Assembly: GCF_029893325.1 (NCBI RefSeq) | Contig: NZ_JARXWL010000008.1 | Span: 46,288-110,287 of the forward strand | Origin: Enterococcus sp. PF1-24 | GTDB lineage: Bacteria > Bacillota > Bacilli > Lactobacillales > Enterococcaceae | Reading direction: 5' to 3' | DNA length: 64,000 bases | Shown here: positions 58,148 to 64,000 of the stretch, piece by piece | Layout of the letters: each line of letters begins with the position of its first letter | How positions within the stretch are numbered: the stretch's first letter is position 1 | Notes under the pieces: model-generated | Told to the model about the DNA's origin: nothing | Seen by the model: only the letters and a program-made list of their open reading frames with translations | Databases searched by the model: none | Position numbers and translations under genes: made by a program

Positions 58148-59224
58148 ATGTTAAAGCCATCACGTTTAAAACAAGGAGATAAAGTAGCGATAGTTAGTTT
58201 ATCTAGTGGTATGTTAGGGGAAGAATTTTGTCAACATAATTTGAAAATTGGTGAAAAACGATTAAAAGACTTTGGCTTAACACCAGTTTTTATGCCTAAT
58301 ACTTTAAAAGGAATTACTTATTTACAAGAACATCCTGAAGCACGTGCTACGGATTTAAAGGCTGCTTTTGCGGATGAAACGATTAAAGGGATTATTTGTA
58401 GCATTGGCGGTGATGATACTTATCGCTTATTACCTTATTTAATGGAAGATCAAGAATTTATTCATTTAGTAAAAAATAATCCGAAAATTTTTACAGGTTT
58501 TTCTGATACAACGATTAATCATTTAATGTTTTATCAGTTAGGTCTTTCCACTTATTATGGACCAGCATTTATAACGGATCTTGCTGAAATCTCTACAGAT
58601 ATGCTGCCTTATAGTAAAAAACACTTTGAAATTTTTTTAGAAAACTCCGAATTATTAACCGAAATTGTGCCTAGTAATTTATGGTATGAAGAAAGAACTG
58701 ACTTTTCAGCAGCTGCCATTGGTCAAGAAAGAATCATTTATTGGGATGAAAAAGGTTTTGAACTATTGCAAGGAAAGGCAAGTTTCGAAGGAAAATTACT
58801 AGGTGGCTGTTTGGATAGTTTTTATGATATTTTGACTAGTTCACATTATTCTGATGAACGAACTATTTGCGAAAAATATAATTTATTTCCTGAACTTAGT
58901 GAGTGGCGAAACAAAATACTTTTTTTAGAAACTTCTGAAGAAAAGCCGGCTCCAAATCAATTCGAAAAGTATCTCTTAGCATTAAAAGAACAGGGAATTT
59001 TTGAAGTCATTAGCGGCATTATATTGGGTAAACCACAAGATGAAACTTACTATCAAGAATATAAGAAAGTTTTAATGAAAGTAATTGCTAATCCTGATTT
59101 GTCAATCCTGTATAATTTGAATTTTGGTCACGCAACGCCACGTTGTATTTTACCTTATGGCATTTATACGCGAGTGGACGCAACTGCTAACAAACTTATT
59201 TTCGAAGAAGAGCTTTTTGATTAA
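58148..59224 (+). CDS. S66-family LD-carboxypeptidase-like protein
   Basis: The 358-residue protein has S66 peptidase features: CSIGGDDTYRLLPYL, FTGFSDTTINHLM with the nucleophile region, YYGPAF and a late HATPRCILPYG. Members cleave murein tetrapeptide or act on antibiotic peptides (MccF-like). GGGAGG precedes ATG. Confidence 0.9.
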   Translation: MLKPSRLKQGDKVAIVSLSSGMLGEEFCQHNLKIGEKRLKDFGLTPVFMPNTLKGITYLQEHPEARATDLKAAFADETIKGIICSIGGDDTYRLLPYLMEDQEFIHLVKNNPKIFTGFSDTTINHLMFYQLGLSTYYGPAFITDLAEISTDMLPYSKKHFEIFLENSELLTEIVPSNLWYEERTDFSAAAIGQERIIYWDEKGFELLQGKASFEGKLLGGCLDSFYDILTSSHYSDERTICEKYNLFPELSEWRNKILFLETSEEKPAPNQFEKYLLALKEQGIFEVISGIILGKPQDETYYQEYKKVLMKVIANPDLSILYNLNFGHATPRCILPYGIYTRVDATANKLIFEEELFD

Positions 59225-59245
59225 ACGAAAGGAGAGAAGAACATC

Positions 59246-59905
59246 ATGAAAATCGGCATTGTTGCTGCTATGGAATTGGAATTATCTGCTCTATTAAAGC
59301 ATTTAACAATTATTAAAACTAAAGAAATTAACCAAAGAAATTTTTATAGCTGCATTTATGGCGAGCATCAACTAGAACTAGTTTGCTGCGGTCGTGGAAA
59401 AGTGAATGCTACTTTCTATACCAGTGAATTAATTCAGCATTTTCAGCCAGAAATTGTCATCAATCTTGGCGTTTCCGGTGGCATTGATGAGTCACTAAAG
59501 ATTTTCGATATTTTAGTCGGCGAAAAATATTGTCATTATGATGTTCGTAAAAAACAATCTGAACAACATTTTCCTAAACAACTATACTATTTCGCTGATC
59601 AAGAATTTTTAAACAGAACTCTACAACTTAACAGCAATATAAAAGCCGCAACTTTCGGAACAGGGGAAGCTTTCGTGACAGAAGCAGAAGTAAAGGACAG
59701 TATAGCAACAGAATTTGCTGTTCAAGCAGTCGATATGGAATCTGCGGCTATCGCTCAGTGTTGCCATTTAAAAGCTACTCGCTTTATCTCTTTAAGGGCG
59801 ATTTGTGACAAAGCTGATGCAAAAGCGATTAATACAACAGAAGATTTACAAACAAAAGCTTCAGAAAAACTTGCTGATATTTTGTTGAAGTTATTGCTTA
59901 ATTAA
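59246..59905 (+). CDS. mtnN: Methylthioadenosine/S-adenosylhomocysteine nucleosidase
   Basis: The 219-residue protein has GIVAAMELEL at the start, NLGVSGGID, a late VDMESAAIAQ (purine site) and RAICDKAD, with catalytic Asp. It splits MTA and SAH, products of SAM use. AAAGGAGAG precedes ATG. It is shorter than the typical 230 residues and may be a second, diverged copy. Confidence 0.88.
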   Translation: MKIGIVAAMELELSALLKHLTIIKTKEINQRNFYSCIYGEHQLELVCCGRGKVNATFYTSELIQHFQPEIVINLGVSGGIDESLKIFDILVGEKYCHYDVRKKQSEQHFPKQLYYFADQEFLNRTLQLNSNIKAATFGTGEAFVTEAEVKDSIATEFAVQAVDMESAAIAQCCHLKATRFISLRAICDKADAKAINTTEDLQTKASEKLADILLKLLLN

Positions 59906-59993
59906 ATAGCAGAAATGGTTTTATTCCTGCTAACGTATATTTTTGATATAATCAAGAGAAGTCTTAAAATCATTACAAAAAGGAGCCATACCG

Positions 59994-61019
59994 ATGAAAA
60001 TTGTTGTTTTAGCTGGCGGTTATAGTACGGAAAGAGATGTTTCTTTAGCTTCTGGCGCTCAAATTGCTAATACTTTAATTGCTAAAGGACACGAAGTTCT
60101 GCTACTTGATTTATATGTTGGCGAACAAAATTACGATAATTTTGCTGATGCTTATCAAAATTTAAAACAAACACAATATACTTTTGAAATTCCGACTGTT
60201 GAACCAGATTTAGCTGCGCTAAAAGCCAAACAAGCTGGTCAGATTGCTTTAGTTGGACCGAATATTTTAGAAATTTGTCAAACGGCTGATTGTACTTTTT
60301 TAGGTTTGCATGGTGGTATTGGTGAAAACGGCAAGTTGCAAGCTCTATTTGATATTTATGGCATCACTTATACAGGCAGCTCTTATAGCAGCAGTTTATT
60401 AGCGATGGATAAAATTTTATCGAAGCAATTAATGACTTTTCATAATATTCTTACCCCACAATGGTCTGAAGTTACTGCAGAAGACGATCTGACAGCGATT
60501 CAAGTACCTTGTGTTGTCAAACCAATCGATGGTGGCTCCAGTATCGGCGTGGAACTAGTGGATACGAAAGAAGAGCTAACAGCCAGCATTCAACGAGTTA
60601 GCAAATACTCAAAACAGATTTTAATCGAAGAAAAAGTAATCGGTAGAGAATTTTCTGTGGGGGTTTTAGGTGAGCAAGTTTTACCGCCAATTGAAATTGT
60701 TACTAATGCTGAATTCTTTGATTATCAGAGCAAATATCAAGCTGATGCGGCTACCGAAATTTGCCCAGCTGATATCTCTCAAGAACTAACAACTGAAATG
60801 CAAGAAATTACTTTCAAACTGTATAAACAGCTTGGCTTGTCAGTTTATGCTCGTGTTGATTTTATCGTCGATGAAAATGATCGTATTTATTGTATTGAAG
60901 TTAATACTTTACCTGGCATGACACCATGTAGCCTGTTACCTAAAGAAGCACAAGCTGCTGGTATTGATTACCCAAGCTTATGCGAAAAAATCATTCAGCT
61001 TTCTGTACAGGGGAAATAA
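59994..61019 (+). CDS. ddl: D-alanine--D-alanine ligase, short type
   Basis: The 341-residue ATP-grasp enzyme joins two D-Ala for cell-wall precursor synthesis. It starts KIVVLAGGYSTERDVSL, with Glu of the substrate site, has Ser in TGSSYSSSLLAMDK and Tyr in the loop DYQSKYQAD, and ends NTLPGMTPCSLLP. The Glu/Ser/Tyr set implies D-Ala-D-Ala rather than D-Ala-D-Lac. It lacks the long insertions of the usual enterococcal Ddl and resembles DdlB. A TATAAT box lies at 59945-59950. Confidence 0.9.
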   Translation: MKIVVLAGGYSTERDVSLASGAQIANTLIAKGHEVLLLDLYVGEQNYDNFADAYQNLKQTQYTFEIPTVEPDLAALKAKQAGQIALVGPNILEICQTADCTFLGLHGGIGENGKLQALFDIYGITYTGSSYSSSLLAMDKILSKQLMTFHNILTPQWSEVTAEDDLTAIQVPCVVKPIDGGSSIGVELVDTKEELTASIQRVSKYSKQILIEEKVIGREFSVGVLGEQVLPPIEIVTNAEFFDYQSKYQADAATEICPADISQELTTEMQEITFKLYKQLGLSVYARVDFIVDENDRIYCIEVNTLPGMTPCSLLPKEAQAAGIDYPSLCEKIIQLSVQGK

Positions 61020-61356
61020 GAGAGTGGGGAAGTAGTAGCAAAAAATGCCATCCAATAATATCTCTCGCATGAGAGTCATCAGTTATCCAAATAACTTCAG
61101 GGTCTGGGGTTTTCATTAAATTTATTTTGGATAGCACTTATCTTGCAAGTGAATTCTGCCGAATCTATGGAGACTAGGTTTGTTGAGCTTGAATTACAGA
61201 AAAAATTAAATTGTTAATTAATCCAAAAACTATTGTCAAATACCAAAATGAATCGCAACACTCAGCAATTATCTGTTGGGTGTTTTTGTTTATATTGTAG
61301 AGCATTTTTTTACAAATATAAAAAGAGAAGTTAACTACTCATTTCAAGGAGTGCAT
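61020..61356. other. Gap at the edge of the mobile region
   Basis: This 337-bp stretch holds no gene that I can support. It contains the hairpin AACACTCAGC/GTTGGGTGTT with T-run (61257-61287), which acts as a terminator, and a partial copy (GCAACACTCAGC, 61255-61266) of the repeat found at 62051. The left part looks like eroded sequence. Confidence 0.5.
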
Positions 61357-61566
61357 ATGATAATTGTAAATAAGGTACAACAATTTCGTAAAGAAAAGAA
61401 GCTAACACAAGAAGAATTTGCTAAGAGGGTAGGTGTGTCTCGAAAAACAATAGTTTCCTTGGAAAAAGGGAATTATACACCTTCACTTTTATTAGCATTT
61501 CAAATTGCTAAAGAATTAGAAGTAGAGATTAGAAAAGTTTTTGAGCTTGATGAAGCCATAAGATAA
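61357..61566 (+). CDS. Small XRE-family regulator
   Basis: The 69-residue protein is a single Cro-type helix-turn-helix (VQQFRKEKKLTQEEFAKRVG), of the YgzD group, commonly found beside a small membrane gene. AAGGAG precedes ATG 61357; the open frame extends upstream without signal. Followed by the small membrane gene. Confidence 0.85.
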   Translation: MIIVNKVQQFRKEKKLTQEEFAKRVGVSRKTIVSLEKGNYTPSLLLAFQIAKELEVEIRKVFELDEAIR

Positions 61567-61607
61567 CATGATTACAGAGAAATATAAATAGTTAAGGAGT
61601 GTTTATT

Positions 61608-61850
61608 ATGAAAAAAGTAATTTTTGAACAAACCGGCAACATCATTATAGCGGTTATTTTGATTTTAGCAGCTTGTCAAACCATAGTAACATCAGAATTC
61701 AGTCCAAATTCCGGAAATTTTGAATTGAATTTCAACCTTACCTGGGTTCTTTTAATTTCCAGCATTATTTTATTTTCATTAGCAAGATTATTTTATGCAA
61801 AGAAAATCGGAGTTGATGATGGTTACAATAAGAAAGATGGAGAAAAGTAA
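61608..61850 (+). CDS. Small two-helix membrane protein
   Basis: The 80-residue protein has two membrane segments (residues ~10-25 and ~42-60), the second ahead of a charged KKIGVDDG tail. It follows the small XRE regulator by 41 bp, and AAGGAG precedes ATG. The pair is a known arrangement of unknown function. Confidence 0.7.
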   Translation: MKKVIFEQTGNIIIAVILILAACQTIVTSEFSPNSGNFELNFNLTWVLLISSIILFSLARLFYAKKIGVDDGYNKKDGEK

Positions 61851-61914
61851 CTTATCGAGCATTAATTTATTATTTAGCAAAAGTATTTTCTAGAGAAAGT
61901 TATAAAAATCATAT

Positions 61915-61965
61915 AATTACTTGGTTAGCACAACGGTTCGATAGGATTGTGATAACCAAGTAATT
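61915..61965. terminator. Long perfect hairpin
   Basis: A 13-bp perfect stem AATTACTTGGTTA/TAACCAAGTAATT encloses an inner stem CACAA/TTGTG. It may end the XRE/membrane transcript or be a remnant of a mobile element. Confidence 0.55.
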
Positions 61966-62014
61966 ATTTATGTATCAAGTTTGGTTGGCACACGAACCAT
62001 ATTCAATTAAAACT

Positions 62015-62057
62015 CTCAAATATATAACTCCTACATGTCAGAATAAAGTGCAACACT
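62015..62057. repeat. 43-bp direct repeat, left copy
   Basis: The block consists of CTCAAATATATAACTCC, three free bases and ATGTCAGAATAAAGTGCAAC plus ACT. It recurs at 63895-63937 with four mismatches, exactly 1,880 bp to the right. Its second half (62035-62054) is also matched, inverted, at 63871-63890. Confidence 0.85.
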
Positions 62058-62135
62058 CAGCATGTTCTTGTTGGATGTTTTTGTTATAATTTAAATTAAT
62101 GAATAATGAATAATGAATAGTGAGAGTGAGAATAT

Positions 62136-62672
62136 ATGATTATTTGGATTAATGGAGCATTTGGATCTGGAAAAACAACAATAGCTGAATTTTTAAACAA
62201 TTATTTTGATCTTTCCTTTTTGTACGATCCAGAAAACATTGGTGGTTTTTTCAAACATAATCTACCTGACTCCATTCAGCATTGTGATTTCCAGGATTAC
62301 CCTGAATGGAGAAAGTGGAATGTCCAAATTTTAGAGAAACTACATCATGAATACCACGGGGACATCATTGTTCCGATGTGCTTATATAAGTCTGATATTT
62401 TTGATGATATCATTGGTGAATTAAAGCGAAAACAAATTCCTCTTCAACATTTCCAGCTAGAAGTAAGTAAAAAAATATTAATAGAAAGACTTCAAAAAAG
62501 AAGTCCAGATATAGCAGAGTGGGGGAAAAATAGAATCAACGAGATTTTAGAAACTTTTAATGATTTTCCAATTGAAGATAAAGTTTTTAATGAGAACAGA
62601 ACAGTTCTTGAAGTTTCTACTGAAATTATAGAAAAGTTGAATTCAAAAGAAATGAAGCAATTAGTTAGATAG
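62136..62672 (+). CDS. TmrB-like ATP-binding protein
   Basis: The 178-residue P-loop protein begins MIIWINGAFGSGKTT (Walker A) and continues with YDPENIG, DFQDYPEWRKWN and IIVPMCLY, in close parallel to TmrB, the Bacillus subtilis tunicamycin-resistance protein, as I recall it. TmrB binds and sequesters tunicamycin at the membrane. Whether this copy gives resistance is not known. A weak GAGAGTGAG precedes ATG. It lies within the repeat-bounded mobile region. Confidence 0.82.
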   Translation: MIIWINGAFGSGKTTIAEFLNNYFDLSFLYDPENIGGFFKHNLPDSIQHCDFQDYPEWRKWNVQILEKLHHEYHGDIIVPMCLYKSDIFDDIIGELKRKQIPLQHFQLEVSKKILIERLQKRSPDIAEWGKNRINEILETFNDFPIEDKVFNENRTVLEVSTEIIEKLNSKEMKQLVR

Positions 62673-62768
62673 TTCCATTTCTGATTTATTTTAGTAATAT
62701 ATTTCTTGATACATTTACTTAAAGGACAAATGGTGTGTTAAATCTTTTTATGAGGAGAAATTAATTTC

Positions 62769-63763
62769 ATGGTATTTTTTAAACAATTGATTTCAGAAGA
62801 ACGCGGAAAAATAGAAGCATACTTGGACGAAGGCCTATCACAAGCTGAAATAGCACGGCGCTTAGACCGGCATCGATCGACCATTTCCAGAGAGATCCGG
62901 AGAAACAGTGAAGAGAGAAAAGCAAACAGCCTGGCAGCATTGCGCTACCAGGCTTCAAGTGCTGGGAATTTGGCCAGCATGAGAAAAAGAAACTGCGGAA
63001 CCACTACTAAAGCAACAGTACATAATACAAATACCATCTTGAAATATCTGAAGAAAAAATACTCTCCAGAACAAATCGCTCATGGTGTACGTAGCATCAA
63101 TGTATCTACAAATACCATCTATAACTGGATTTATTCTGGTTTGATTAAGTTTCCAATAAAGAAACTGCGACTGAAAGGGAAGAGATACCGTAGAAAATAT
63201 AGTGGTAGATTACTAAAGAAAACTTCATCACCGCAATTCTACGAAAATCGATTGGTCACTGATCGGCCCGAAGCAACTATTCTACGAACTGATTTTGGTC
63301 ACTGGGAAGCTGATACAGTGCTTTCTAAGCGTGGTGTAGAAACTTGTCTAGCTACTTCGCTGAACGTAAATCCCGACACTATGTGGCCATTAAAATGACT
63401 CGAAAGGACAGTGCTTGCATGTTGGCTGCAATGGAACGTCTCGTTAAAATGTATCCAACTGGAGTGAAATCAATCACTTGTGATCGTGGAGTTGAGTTTG
63501 TGAACTTCCATAATGTAAAATACATGGAGAATACCTATGGTATTAAGACGTATTATGCGCACCCATATGCGCCACACGAACGTGGATCAAACGAATATCA
63601 CAACGGGCTGCTCAGAGAGTATTTTCCAAAGCCTACAGATTTCAACAAGGTATCTCAGATAAAGATCGATCAATCAACAAATGAAATCAATGATCGGCCA
63701 AGAAAGTTATTCAAATGGAAGTCAGCGAATCATAAATTCCGTTTGGAATACGCTAAAACATGA
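62769..63763 (+). pseudogene. IS30-family transposase, frameshifted
   Basis: Two frames (62769-63398 and 63344-63763) together give a complete IS30-type transposase. It has an N-terminal helix-turn-helix (LSQAEIARRLDRHRSTISREI) and a DDE core with D in FGHWEADT, D in TCDRGVEF and E in RGSNEYHNGLLREYF. The first frame passes into nonsense after TCLAT; the second resumes as FAERKSRHYVAIK. One base has been lost near 63348. The transposase is probably dead unless rescued by frameshifting. Confidence 0.9.
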
Positions 63764-63870
63764 AAACAATGTTATTCAATGAAAAGCATTTCCATACAAA
63801 CCGTTGGAAAAAGCGGAACAAAATCGCATAATGAAAACTATTAAGAATGTTATTAAGATTTACTTAAGAT

Positions 63871-63890
63871 GTTGCATTTAATATTGACAT
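63871..63890. repeat. Inverted partner of the 62035 repeat
   Basis: GTTGCATTTAATATTGACAT is the inverted copy of 62035-62054 with 16 of 20 matching positions. It is a likely right end of the mobile element. Confidence 0.6.
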
Positions 63891-63894
63891 GCGC

Positions 63895-63937
63895 CTCAAA
63901 TATATAACTCCCGGATGTCAAAATAAAGTGCAACACT
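63895..63937. repeat. 43-bp direct repeat, right copy
   Basis: Copy of 62015-62057 with changes only at the three central bases and at one base after ATGTCA. It lies five bases beyond the inverted repeat, so a second element may begin here and run off the window. Confidence 0.85.
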
Positions 63938-63974
63938 TTACAGATACTGGTTAACTAATTTTGTTATAAAAAGA

Positions 63975-64000
63975 TTGACAACTACATAGACAACCGTCTA
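63975..64000 (+). promoter_or_regulatory. Promoter start with palindromic operator at the window edge
   Basis: TTGACA (63975-63980) is followed by the palindrome TAGAC-aacc-GTCTA (63987-64000), in the spacer of a presumed promoter. It resembles TetR-family operators. The downstream gene is outside the window. Confidence 0.45.

Larger units (their letters stand above)
62035..63890 (+). mobile_element. Possible IS30-family element carrying a TmrB-like gene
   Basis: Left end ATGTCAGAATAAAGTGCAAC (62035-62054) and right end GTTGCATTTAATATTGACAT (63871-63890) are inverted repeats identical at 16 of 20 positions. Between them are the TmrB-like gene and a broken IS30-type transposase. IS30 elements are usually 1.0-1.2 kb, so at 1,856 bp this would be a longer one with a passenger; a shorter element starting between 62690 and 62768 is possible too. 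Confidence 0.4.

Noticed and set aside
59994..61019. Vancomycin-resistance D-Ala-D-Lac ligase
   Set aside because: The loop carries Tyr (DYQSKY) and the site has the D-Ala-D-Ala Glu/Ser/Tyr set. No vanH or vanX is adjacent.
61000..61135. Short minus-strand frame containing PDPEVIWITDDSHARDIIGW
   Set aside because: It looks faintly protein-like but has no ribosome site and runs into the end of ddl. Probably chance or a remnant.
62015..63937. CRISPR array
   Set aside because: The 43-bp repeat occurs twice, 1,880 bp apart, with genes between. No regular spacers.

Overview
The window is AT-rich, low-GC Gram-positive DNA from a lactic acid bacterium of the order Lactobacillales, most probably Enterococcaceae (Enterococcus/Vagococcus type). 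The support is a pyrR-led pyrimidine operon with a class 1B dihydroorotate dehydrogenase, strong AGGAGG-type ribosome sites with frequent TTG/GTG starts, CcpA-type cre sites, RqcH, and an ECF sigma/anti-sigma pair. Species cannot be fixed from the sequence alone. No rRNA, tRNA or CRISPR array was seen.

Layout. 1-10038: pyrimidine operon pyrR(partial)-pyrB-pyrC-carA-carB-pyrK-pyrD-pyrF-pyrE, followed by a frameshifted prenyltransferase-like gene (10062-10932). 10975-28833: a choline-utilisation region. A 15-gene operon (12487-25199) encodes a glycyl-radical bacterial microcompartment (BMC) built around choline trimethylamine-lyase CutC and its activase CutD. It also has two aldehyde dehydrogenases (one lacking its catalytic Cys), an iron alcohol dehydrogenase, PduL, five hexamer-type shell proteins, one EutN-type vertex protein, and EutJ-, EutQ- and EutT-like accessory proteins. 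Downstream is a soluble PocR-domain histidine kinase with an AraC-type response regulator, the obvious regulator. A LicA-like choline kinase lies on one side and a LicB-like choline permease on the other, both on the minus strand.

29162-38608: RqcH; an ECF sigma factor/anti-sigma pair with a matching ECF promoter; a heterodimeric ABC exporter-fold pair behind a Fur box; a small membrane protein; and an ABC-2 transporter. 38860-47415: a D-glucarate catabolic locus (GudX-like, GntP-family permease, CdaR-type regulator, GudD, DapA-family lyase, glycerate kinase GarK, tartronate semialdehyde reductase GarR) with repeated candidate CdaR operators and cre-like sites. 47655-61019: serine hydrolase of beta-lactamase fold, two zinc-ribbon membrane proteins, and assorted metabolic and regulatory genes (aldo/keto reductase, MerR/MBL pair, XRE regulator, acetyltransferases, phosphoesterase, S66 peptidase, MTA/SAH nucleosidase, Ddl). 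61020-64000: a mobile-element mosaic with a small XRE regulator/membrane pair, a TmrB-like ATPase, a broken IS30-family transposase and 43-bp direct repeats 1,880 bp apart.

How the genes fit together. The LicB-like permease would import choline. CutC/CutD would cleave it inside the BMC to trimethylamine and acetaldehyde. The acetaldehyde would be disproportionated to ethanol (alcohol dehydrogenase) and acetyl-CoA, then acetyl-phosphate (active aldehyde dehydrogenase, PduL), with CoA and NAD recycled inside the shell. The LicA-like kinase would divert choline to phosphocholine. A cre site at the BMC promoter and a cre-like palindrome inside the kinase/regulator promoter suggest carbon-catabolite control on top of the two-component system. 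All substrate assignments rest on active-site residues and context, not on assays.
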